From assembly GCA_025928515.1 (NCBI GenBank), contig JAICJI010000004.1, positions 1-64,000 on the forward strand: a stretch of 64,000 nucleotides of DNA. The letters are read 5' to 3'. Made by a program: the position numbers and the translations under genes. The notes under the pieces are model-generated. The model saw nothing but the letters and a program-made list of their open reading frames with translations. It ran no database searches and had not been told where the DNA came from. Positions 57,710 to 64,000 of this stretch are shown piece by piece (position 1 is the stretch's first letter; each line of letters starts with the position of its first letter). Source of the stretch: Thermoleophilia bacterium. Lineage in GTDB: Bacteria; Actinomycetota; Thermoleophilia; Gaiellales; Gaiellaceae.

Positions 57710-58452
57710 ACGGAGCCTTCAACGTCGACGGAGACGCCTACGACGATTTCATGGGCCGCTACTCCAGGCTCCTCGCCGTCCGGTTCGCGGACTTCGCCGG
57801 CGTCGAGGAAGGCATGCGCGCGCTCGACGTCGGCGCGGGCACCGGCGCGCTGACCGCCGAGCTGGTCGCCCGAGGCGCGTCGGTCGCGGCCGCGGACCCT
57901 TCGCCAGAGTTCGTCGCGGCGTTCCGCAAGCGCTTTCCGGAGGTGGAGGTGCACGAGGCGCCGGCAGAGGACATGCCCTTCGAGAGCGGCGCCTTCGACG
58001 TTGCCCTCGCCCAGCTCGTCGTCGCGTTCGTATCCGACGCTCCGGCCGCCGTGACCGAGATGGCGCGAGTCGCTCGGCGCGTCGCCGTCTGCATGTGGGG
58101 CGTCGAGGAGGTCGACATGTTCGCGGCGATCGACCGGACGGCGGAGGCCGTCGGCGCGTCGCGCGCGGCCGAGCCCCGCCGCTTCCGGACGCCTCGGGAG
58201 ATCCACGACCTCCTTGCTCCGCTCGGGGATGTCGAGTCGGCCGAGCTCGACGTGACGGCGGGATACCGGGACTTCGACGAGTTCTGGCAGGCGATGAATC
58301 GCGGTGTCGGCCCCGCCGGGCAATGGGTTGCGTCACTCGGCCCCGAGCAGCGCGAGCACGCCCGCAAGGAGCTGTCCCGCGAGCTCGGCAGCCCGCAGGG
58401 GCCGTTCGAGCTGCACGCGCGCGCATTCGCCGCCGTGGTGACGCCCGCGTGA
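57706..58452 (+). CDS. Class I SAM-dependent methyltransferase, paralogue 1
   Basis: A 248-residue UbiE/UbiG-like enzyme. The SAM motif is ALDVGAGTGALTAELVARGA; acidic motif II follows (VAAADPSPEFVAAF), then AEDMPFESGAFDVALAQLVV. The substrate is unknown. It is transcribed in the same direction as mobA but has its own -10. The next gene is a clear paralogue (shared DAYDxFMGRYS and RFADFAGV). Confidence 0.88.
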   Translation: MNGAFNVDGDAYDDFMGRYSRLLAVRFADFAGVEEGMRALDVGAGTGALTAELVARGASVAAADPSPEFVAAFRKRFPEVEVHEAPAEDMPFESGAFDVALAQLVVAFVSDAPAAVTEMARVARRVAVCMWGVEEVDMFAAIDRTAEAVGASRAAEPRRFRTPREIHDLLAPLGDVESAELDVTAGYRDFDEFWQAMNRGVGPAGQWVASLGPEQREHARKELSRELGSPQGPFELHARAFAAVVTPA

Positions 58453-59219
58453 GCGGAACCGTCTTCGGCGGGTCGAGCGACGCCTACGACCGCTTCATGG
58501 GGCGGTACTCGACCCAGCTCGCGACAAGATTCGCGGACTTCGCCGGCGTGCATGCGCCGCAGCGTGCGGTCGACGTGGGTGCCGGCACAGGCGCCCTGAC
58601 CGGAGAGCTCGTCGAGCGTCTCGGCGAGGAGAACGTCGCTGCGGCAGAGCCCTCGAGCGACTACGTGGCCACGCTGCACACACGGTTCCCGGGCCTCGAC
58701 GTCCGCGAGGCTCCCGCCGAGGAGCTGCCGTGGGCGAACGAGAGCTTCGACTGCGCGCTCGCGCAGCTGGTCGTCGCCTTCCTGAACGACGTGCCGCAGG
58801 CGGTGCGAGAGCTCGCCCGGGTGACGCGGCCCGGCGGCGTCGTTGCCACTTGCATGTGGGAGGTCGACGGCGTCGAGATGATGAGCGCGCTCAACGAGGT
58901 CCGTCGGCGGCTGACCCTGGGCGGTTGGAGTCCCTCGACCGACTACCGCGACGAGGCGTCTTTACGAACCCTGTTCGAGGAAGCCGGTCTCCGCGACGTC
59001 GAGACGACGCGACTCGAGGTCACGGTCGAGTACGAGACCGTCGACGAGCTCTGGGAGCCCGCGATCCACGTCGGCGGACCGGGCGGCCCGGCGGTCAACT
59101 CCTTCTCACCCGAACAGCTCGCCGCGGGCCGGGCGATCTTCGAGGAGGCGCTCGACCACCCGGCCGGCCGCTACGCGCTCGAGGGCCGCGCCGCGGCCGT
59201 GCGCGGCGTCACCGGCTGA
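58449..59219 (+). CDS. Class I SAM-dependent methyltransferase, paralogue 2
   Basis: A 256-residue enzyme with SSDAYDRFMGRYSTQLATRF, AVDVGAGTGALTGELVERLG, then SFDCALAQLVVAFLNDVPQA. It is close to paralogue 1 in the first 130 residues and divergent in the C-terminal half, as if the substrate-binding part changed after tandem duplication. The GTG start overlaps the first stop. Its 3' end overlaps the convergent purA by eleven bases. Confidence 0.88.
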   Translation: MSGTVFGGSSDAYDRFMGRYSTQLATRFADFAGVHAPQRAVDVGAGTGALTGELVERLGEENVAAAEPSSDYVATLHTRFPGLDVREAPAEELPWANESFDCALAQLVVAFLNDVPQAVRELARVTRPGGVVATCMWEVDGVEMMSALNEVRRRLTLGGWSPSTDYRDEASLRTLFEEAGLRDVETTRLEVTVEYETVDELWEPAIHVGGPGGPAVNSFSPEQLAAGRAIFEEALDHPAGRYALEGRAAAVRGVTG

Positions 59220-60480
59220 GGACTGCGGCGCGTTCTGCGCCCGTGCCGACGAGCGTCACCTCGACGTCGAGCTCCCGCTCCACGAAGTCGACGTAACCGC
59301 GCGCCGCACCCGGAAGCTCGTCGACGGACGAACAGCCGTCGAGCGGCTCGTCCCATCCCTCGAGCACTTCGTAGACGGGCTCTGCGGCGTGGAAGTCGCT
59401 CTGATGCGCGGGGAAGTCGCGCATCTCGGAGCCGTCGCGCGTGCGGTACCGGACGCAGACCGGCAGCTCAGCGAAGTGGGAGAGGACGTCGAGCTTCGTC
59501 AGTGCGAGCTGGTCGATCCCGTTCACGCGCACGGCGTAGCGAAGCGCGACCAGGTCGAGCCAGCCACAGCGACGCTCGCGGCCGGTGACCGTGCCGTACT
59601 CGCCGCCGAGCTCCCGCATGCGGGCCTGTTCCGGCCCGGCGATCTCGGACGGGAACGGCCCCTCGCCCACCCGGGTGACGTACGCCTTCGTGACTCCCAG
59701 CACCCGGTCGATCCGCCGTGGCCCGATTCCCACGCCCGTCGCCGCGCTGGCGGCCACCGGATTCGACGACGTCACGAACGGATACGTGCCGTGGTCGAGG
59801 TCGAGCAGCGTCGCCTGAGCGCCCTCGAACAGGACGCGCTTGCCGTCCCGCAGCGCCGTGTCGACATAGAGCGACGTGTCGGCGACGTACGGGCGGAGCC
59901 GCTGCGCGTAGCCCTCGTATTGCGCCGCAACCGTCTCTAGGTCGAACGGCTCGGTCTCGTACACGCGCTCGAGCCAGAGGTTCTTCTCGGCGAGCGCGAC
60001 CTCGATCTTCTGGCGCAGTATCTTGGGGTCGAGGATGTCCTGGACGCGGATCCCGAGGCGCATCGCCTTGTCGGCATAGCACGGGCCGATGCCGCGCCTC
60101 GTCGTCCCGATCGCGAGCTTCCCGAGCCGATGCTCACTCGCCTGGTCGATCGCGAGATGCCACGGCATGATCAGGTGCGCGTTGCCGGAGAGGTAGACCT
60201 CGCCGGTCGGATGGCCGCGGCGCTCGAACTCGTCGAGCTCCCCGATCAGCACCTCCGGGTCGACGACGCACCCGTTGCCGATCACGCACGGCGTGCCGCG
60301 GACGATCCCGCTCGGAAGGGCGCGGATCTTGTACGTCTCGTCGCCGACGACGATCGTGTGGCCGGCGTTCGGCCCGCCCTGGTAGCGGCAGACGACGTCG
60401 GAGTTCTGGGCGAGCAGGTCGACGATCTTGCCTTTCCCCTCGTCGCCCCACTGCGCGCCCACGATGACTGTTCCAGACAC
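59209..60480 (-). CDS. purA: Adenylosuccinate synthetase
   Basis: A 423-residue GTP-dependent enzyme that commits IMP to AMP. Motifs are VIVGAQWGDEGKGKIVDLLA (P-loop), RYQGGPNAGHTIVVGDE, IGTTRRGIGPCYADKAMRLG and TGRERRCGWLDLVALRYAVR. The length is normal. It sits apart from the other pur units and has the first methionine directly before the P-loop. Confidence 0.97.
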   Translation of the reverse strand: MSGTVIVGAQWGDEGKGKIVDLLAQNSDVVCRYQGGPNAGHTIVVGDETYKIRALPSGIVRGTPCVIGNGCVVDPEVLIGELDEFERRGHPTGEVYLSGNAHLIMPWHLAIDQASEHRLGKLAIGTTRRGIGPCYADKAMRLGIRVQDILDPKILRQKIEVALAEKNLWLERVYETEPFDLETVAAQYEGYAQRLRPYVADTSLYVDTALRDGKRVLFEGAQATLLDLDHGTYPFVTSSNPVAASAATGVGIGPRRIDRVLGVTKAYVTRVGEGPFPSEIAGPEQARMRELGGEYGTVTGRERRCGWLDLVALRYAVRVNGIDQLALTKLDVLSHFAELPVCVRYRTRDGSEMRDFPAHQSDFHAAEPVYEVLEGWDEPLDGCSSVDELPGAARGYVDFVERELDVEVTLVGTGAERAAVLSR

Positions 60481-60501
60481 TGGAGGAGGGTAGCGAGCGA
60501 C

Positions 60502-61224
60502 CTACGCGGCGTCGCGCTCGCGAAAGTCATCGCGTGCGTCGACGTGGACTTCGCGGGCGAGGCGGCGGAGGCGGCTTGCTGTCGGGCCGCCGACGCGGGC
60601 GGCGAGCTCGCGCCACTCGTGGTTCGTCGTCACGATCACGAGCCGCCGTTGCTGCTCGCGCTGGTTGACGAGGTTGTAGATGCGGTCGCGGGCCCAGCTC
60701 GACCAATCCTCGGCGCCGAGATCGTCGAGCACCACGACCTCATACCCGCTCGGGTTCGGCGGCGGCTCACCGTCGCCGTAGCTCTCGCGCAGGGCGTTGA
60801 GCCAGCCGGGGACGTTGAGGAAGAGCGCGGTCGGTCTTGGTTCGCGGTCGCTCCAGATCACCTCCCGCAGGATGGCCACCGCGAGGTGCGTCTTCCCTGC
60901 GCCCGGGTTGCCGCGGAGGAGGAGACCTTGGCGCAGGTCGGTGCCCGCTCGGAACTCCTTCGTCCATTGCCGGCAGACGGCGAGGGCGTTGCGCGTGTCG
61001 GGCACGGGCTCGAAGTTCTCGAAGTTGCAGTCGTCGTACGCCGACGGAACGCGCACCCGCGCCCAGCGCTCGTCGGCCCGGCGCTGCTCGTCGACGACCT
61101 CCTCGGTCGCCCGGCAGAGCTCGCAGTAGCGCTCGGCGGGAAACTTTTGGCCGAGGAGGACGACCCGCTCGGTCTCGAACTCGCGTCCGCAGCCGAGGCA
61201 TTTCGCTGTGAGGCTAGTGGGCAA
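60502..61224 (-). CDS. DnaC/IstB-like ATPase with N-terminal zinc finger (helicase loader)
   Basis: A 240-residue AAA+ protein. Residues 1-40 form a Cys4 zinc finger (CLGCGREFE, RYCELCRA). The ATPase has QGLLLRGNPGAGKTHLAVAI (Walker A) and VVVLDDLGAEDWSSWARDR (Walker B, DnaC/DnaI-like). Sensor I is RLVIVTTNHE and the C-terminus carries GGPTASRLRRLAREV. It overlaps the 3' end of dnaB by eleven bases and starts with TTG. This location argues for a DnaC-like loader of the replicative helicase rather than an IS-linked IstB protein. Confidence 0.85.
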   Translation of the reverse strand: MPTSLTAKCLGCGREFETERVVLLGQKFPAERYCELCRATEEVVDEQRRADERWARVRVPSAYDDCNFENFEPVPDTRNALAVCRQWTKEFRAGTDLRQGLLLRGNPGAGKTHLAVAILREVIWSDREPRPTALFLNVPGWLNALRESYGDGEPPPNPSGYEVVVLDDLGAEDWSSWARDRIYNLVNQREQQRRLVIVTTNHEWRELAARVGGPTASRLRRLAREVHVDARDDFRERDAA

Positions 61225-62653
61225 GGCTCGCGAACTTTGCGTACTTGCTGATGAACGCGACCTTGAAGTCGCCGGTTGGCCCGTTGCGATGCTTGGCGAC
61301 GATCACCTCGGCGATGCCCTTGTTGCTGTCCTCGGTCTCGTCGCGGTCGTAGTACTCCTCGCGGTAGAGGAACATCACGAGGTCGGCGTCCTGCTCGATC
61401 GAGCCCGACTCGCGCAGATCGGAGAGCATCGGCCGCTTGTCGTGCCGCTGCTCGGGCGAGCGGTTCAGCTGCGAGAGCGCGACGACCGGAAGGTCGAGAT
61501 CCTTCGCGATCTCCTTCAGGCCACGGGAGATGGCGGACACTTCCTGCAGGCGGCTCTCGTCGCGCATGCCGGTGGTCATCAGCTGGAGGTAGTCGACGAC
61601 GACGAGGCCGAGGTTCGGCTCGCGTCGCTTCAGCGTCTGCGCGCGGGCGCGGAGCTCGAGGAGGCTCAGGGCCGGTGTGTCGTCGACGTAGAGCGGCGCC
61701 GACTCGAGCTGGCCGCACGCCTGTGCGAGGCGCGGCCAGTCGTCCTTCGAGAGCTTGCCGGTGCGGATGTGGTGCGCGTCCACCTTGCCGCGTGAGCAGA
61801 TGAGGCGTTGCGCGACCTCCTGCCGCGACATCTCGAGGCTGAAGAACGCGCACGGCTTCTGCAGGTCGACGGCGACGTGGTTCGCGATCTCGAGCGCGAA
61901 GGCGCTCTTACCCATCGAGGGGCGCGCGGCGATGATGACGAGGTTCGCGGGCTGGAAGCCGGCGGTGATCTTGTCGAGGTCCTTGAAACCGCTCGCGAGG
62001 CCCGTGACGTCGGCGCCCGACTCGTAGAGGTGGCTGATCCGCTGGAACGTCTCGACGAGCGTGTCCTTGAAGAGGACGAGCTCGCCCTCGGCGCGGCGCT
62101 CGGCGAGCTCGAAGACGAGCTGCTCTGCCCGCGCCACGAGCTCTGCGGGCTCGCCCTCGCGGTCCCAGCCCAGTTGTGCGATCTCGCCGCCGGCGAGGAT
62201 CAGGCCGCGGAGCGTCGCGGTCTCGCGGACGATCTCCGCGTAGTGTCCGGCGTTGGCGGTCGCCGGCACGAGCCGTGCGAGCTCGTGCAGCCGGACGCGC
62301 CCGCCGATCTCTTCGAGCTCCCCGCGCTGCTCGAGCTCGTTCGTGAGCGTGATCGCGTCGACCGGCTCGTTCTTGCCGTAGAGCTGGAGCGCCGCGCGGT
62401 AGATCTTCGCGTGCGACTCCCGGTAGAAGTCGCTCGCGTCGACGATCTCGGTGACGGCCGCGATCGCGTTCGACGAGATCATCATCGCGCCGAGCACCGA
62501 CTCCTCGGCTTCGAGGTTTTGCGGCGGGACAGCGCCGGGGACGGACGCGGGCGCGGGAACAGAGGCGAGCGACATGCGTGTCGATTCCAGCACGCCGTCG
62601 GCCGGGTTTCCAGCTGTGGGAATGTCTCTTGTGAACAGGTCGTTTTTGGCCAT
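61214..62653 (-). CDS. dnaB: Replicative DNA helicase DnaB
   Basis: A 479-residue hexameric helicase: the N-terminal domain starts PPQNLEAEESVLGAMMISSN; the RecA-like part has LVIIAARPSMGKSAFALEIA (Walker A), LGLVVVDYLQLMTTGMRDES and QLNRSPEQRHDKRPMLSDL. No intein is visible. The first 35 residues are unusual and an ATG at codon 27 (MSLASVPAP) is an alternative start. The DnaC-like gene follows immediately. Confidence 0.96.
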   Translation of the reverse strand: MAKNDLFTRDIPTAGNPADGVLESTRMSLASVPAPASVPGAVPPQNLEAEESVLGAMMISSNAIAAVTEIVDASDFYRESHAKIYRAALQLYGKNEPVDAITLTNELEQRGELEEIGGRVRLHELARLVPATANAGHYAEIVRETATLRGLILAGGEIAQLGWDREGEPAELVARAEQLVFELAERRAEGELVLFKDTLVETFQRISHLYESGADVTGLASGFKDLDKITAGFQPANLVIIAARPSMGKSAFALEIANHVAVDLQKPCAFFSLEMSRQEVAQRLICSRGKVDAHHIRTGKLSKDDWPRLAQACGQLESAPLYVDDTPALSLLELRARAQTLKRREPNLGLVVVDYLQLMTTGMRDESRLQEVSAISRGLKEIAKDLDLPVVALSQLNRSPEQRHDKRPMLSDLRESGSIEQDADLVMFLYREEYYDRDETEDSNKGIAEVIVAKHRNGPTGDFKVAFISKYAKFASLAH

Positions 62654-62677
62654 TTGCAGGAGAAACAGGCATCGTTG

Positions 62678-62701
62678 CAGGCGCGCCGGACGGCGCGCCT
62701 G
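62678..62701 (-). terminator. Hairpin between rplI and dnaB
   Basis: An 11-bp perfect stem (CAGGCGCGCCG, GA loop, mirror arm) about 80 bases after rplI on the minus strand. It probably ends the rpsF-ssb-rpsR-rplI-type transcript. Confidence 0.55.
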
Positions 62702-62712
62702 GGGATGGAAGA

Positions 62713-62727
62713 GCCGCTCTGAGCGGC
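62713..62727 (-). terminator. Second hairpin between rplI and dnaB
   Basis: GCCGCT-CTG-AGCGGC, a 6-bp stem 11 bases from the larger hairpin. The two together make a tandem termination or processing region. Confidence 0.4.
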
Positions 62728-62781
62728 AACTTCATGGAGAGATCCACACCGCCCCCAGGGCGTTGTGGATGAGATCGAGCG

Positions 62782-63480
62782 CTACTCGTCGGCCAGCGCG
62801 GCGTCGGCGTCGGCCCGCCACTCGGGCTCTGCCTCCGCCTCAGCTTCGGGCTCTCCGGCCGCGGCCTCTCCGGTCTCGGCAGCTTCGGCCTCTTCGGCTT
62901 CTGCCGCCTCGGCGGCGTCGACCTCGGCGAGGATCTCGTCGAGCTCGACGGCGGGCTCGGCCTCCTCGGCCTCCTGTTGCTCGGCGCGCTCGGCCGCCTC
63001 CAGCTCCGCGAGCTCCTCGTCGGACGGCAGCTCGCCGCCCTCGGGGATGACCTCGGTCTTGACCTCGACGCGCACATTCTCGAACAGCCCGATCGGGACT
63101 TCGTAGCGACCGATCCGCTTGATCGGATCGGTCTCGATCTTGCGCCGGTCGACGCGGATCTTCTTCGCGGCCCAGAGCTCGTCGGCGATGTCGGTCGGCG
63201 TCACCGAGCCGAAGAGGGAGCCGGTCGGGCCGGCCTTGACCTCGAATCGGAGCACGGTGCTGGACAAGGCATCCGCGATCTCCTGAGCCTGGTCGGCGTT
63301 CTTGGCCTCGTGACGGGCGCGTAGCGTGTCGCGCTTCTGCAGCTCCGCCACGCGTGCCGGCGTCGCCTCCTCGGCGAGCTTGCGGGGCAGGAGGAAGTTG
63401 CGGGCGTAGCCGCGCGCCACCGAGACGACGTCGCCGCGCAGGCCCACGTGCTCGACGTCCGAGAGGAGGATCACCTCCAT
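62782..63480 (-). CDS. rplI: Ribosomal protein bL9 with long acidic C-terminal extension
   Basis: Residues 1-148 are a standard bL9: MEVILLSDVEHVGLRGDVVS, VARGYARNFLLPRKLAEEAT, then the C-terminal domain ending EVPIGLFENVRVEVKTEV. About 80 further residues are almost only Glu, Ala and Asp (ELEAAERAEQQEAEEAEPAV and similar). Typical bL9 ends near 150, so this tail is an addition. It is likely disordered and strongly acidic. The gene lies two bases after rpsR. Confidence 0.95.
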   Translation of the reverse strand: MEVILLSDVEHVGLRGDVVSVARGYARNFLLPRKLAEEATPARVAELQKRDTLRARHEAKNADQAQEIADALSSTVLRFEVKAGPTGSLFGSVTPTDIADELWAAKKIRVDRRKIETDPIKRIGRYEVPIGLFENVRVEVKTEVIPEGGELPSDEELAELEAAERAEQQEAEEAEPAVELDEILAEVDAAEAAEAEEAEAAETGEAAAGEPEAEAEAEPEWRADADAALADE

Positions 63481-63482
63481 GC

Positions 63483-63815
63483 TCAGCGGTCTCCCCGGTC
63501 GCCGCGGTCTCCGCGATCACGCCGCCCGCCGCCGCGCTCGCGGTCGTCGGATCCCTCCGCGACGTACGGCAGGAGCGCCATCTCCCGCGCCCGCTTGACG
63601 GCCGTCGCCACCTGTACCTGGTGCCGGCGGCACGCGCCGGTGATGCGACGGCTGCGGATCTTCCCCTTCTCGGAGATGTAGCGGCGCAGCTGAGTCACGT
63701 TCTTGTAGTCGATCTCCGCGATCTTCTCCTTGCAGAAGAAGCAGTTGCGGCGCTTGATCTGGCCGGCCGGCCCGCCCGGCCGCCGGCGCTGTTGCTGGGT
63801 CTTCTCTCTCGCCAT
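63483..63815 (-). CDS. rpsR: Ribosomal protein bS18 with C-terminal RGD repeat tail
   Basis: A 110-residue bS18: [40 protein letters not shown] and [20 protein letters not shown]. The NCFFC and GACRRH residues form a zinc-binding (C+) type. A normal bS18 ends soon after LLPY; here a 24-residue tail adds an acidic start and [13 protein letters not shown]. This tandem RGD is unusual. The gene sits between ssb and rplI. Confidence 0.95.
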   Translation of the reverse strand: MAREKTQQQRRRPGGPAGQIKRRNCFFCKEKIAEIDYKNVTQLRRYISEKGKIRSRRITGACRRHQVQVATAVKRAREMALLPYVAEGSDDRERGGGRRDRGDRGDRGDR

Positions 63816-63822
63816 GCTTCTC

Positions 63823-64000
63823 CTAGAACGGGATGTCGTCGTCGGCCGCAGCGGGGAAGTCGGCGCTCTCCTGCTGCGCCGCGCCCGCGGGCACGAATTG
63901 ATTGCCGCCGCCCTCGCCGTCGCCGCGGCTGCCGAGGAACTGGACGCTCTCGGCGATGATCTGCACGGCCTGCCGCTTGCCCGAGCCGTCGGTCGCTTCC
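63823..64000 (-). CDS. ssb: Single-stranded DNA-binding protein, C-terminal part
   Basis: The minus-strand frame starts inside the gene at the window edge and ends ADDDIPF, the acidic tip by which SSB binds its partner proteins. The preceding [20 protein letters not shown] is the last strand of the OB fold followed by the linker. The rest of the gene lies beyond 64000. Gene order ssb-rpsR-rplI is conserved in bacteria. Confidence 0.92.
   Translation of the reverse strand, partial: EATDGSGKRQAVQIIAESVQFLGSRGDGEGGGNQFVPAGAAQQESADFPAAADDDIPF

Noticed and set aside
1-64000. CRISPR array, tRNA, rRNA or prophage
   Set aside because: No regularly spaced repeats, no cloverleaf-like intergenic segment and no phage structural genes were seen; intergenic gaps are too short for rRNA.

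Overview
The window is high-GC DNA from an actinobacterium. The block ssb-rpsR-rplI-dnaB, the F420/PPOX-like and VOC small proteins, the SigK/RskA-type sigma/anti-sigma pair and the many leaderless starts suggest a deep, soil-type lineage such as Thermoleophilia. That placement is inference; no rRNA or tRNA gene was found. About 95% of the window is coding, with many 1-, 4- or 8-base overlaps.

Layout. (1) 1-2096: an accessory edge with the 3' end of an IS110-type transposase, a 21-bp palindrome and four small proteins, two of them ABM-like. (2) 2097-7317: a PAS-GGDEF-EAL protein and a 1140-residue secreted repeat protein. (3) 7323-15370: an ECF sigma/anti-sigma pair divergent from a six-gene coupled operon (Tat-signal miniprotein, DUF4331, unknown, tatA, tatC, nickel/cobalt permease), then two exported phosphoesterases. 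(4) 15418-24642: small membrane and zinc proteins, SDR, formyltransferase-like protein, PPOX, MFS, MBL hydrolase, ppa, cystathionine gamma-synthase, two AlkZ-like paralogues and a membrane-anchored cytochrome c. (5) 24647-28216: a SipW-type signal peptidase fused to a DUF5305-like region and a substrate-like tail, its likely free substrate, and a lipoprotein. (6) 28200-32326: glutaredoxin-BolA, sulfotransferase, cystathionine beta-synthase and a DHA2 exporter.

(7) 32367-60480 holds most of de novo purine synthesis on the minus strand: purH, purN, purM, purF, purL, purQ, purS, purC, purB, purE, purD and purA. They form at least five units separated by plus-strand genes: an EamA transporter, a large cyclase-ATPase-TPR regulator flanked by a broken and an intact VOC gene, GFA, a GAF-GAF histidine kinase, a convergent HD-GYP protein, secreted proteins, fdhD-mobA and two methyltransferases. 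(8) 60502-64000: a DnaC-like loader overlapping dnaB, then rplI, rpsR and the 3' end of ssb.

Three themes stand out. At least sixteen genes carry a TANNNT hexamer (one further case ends in C) 6-8 bases before the start codon and no Shine-Dalgarno, so leaderless transcription looks common; the same pattern points to a CTG start for purL. The sigma/DUF4331/TatAC/NiCoT block reads as a self-contained export module. The signal peptidase fusion beside a SipW-type substrate looks like a dedicated secretion device.
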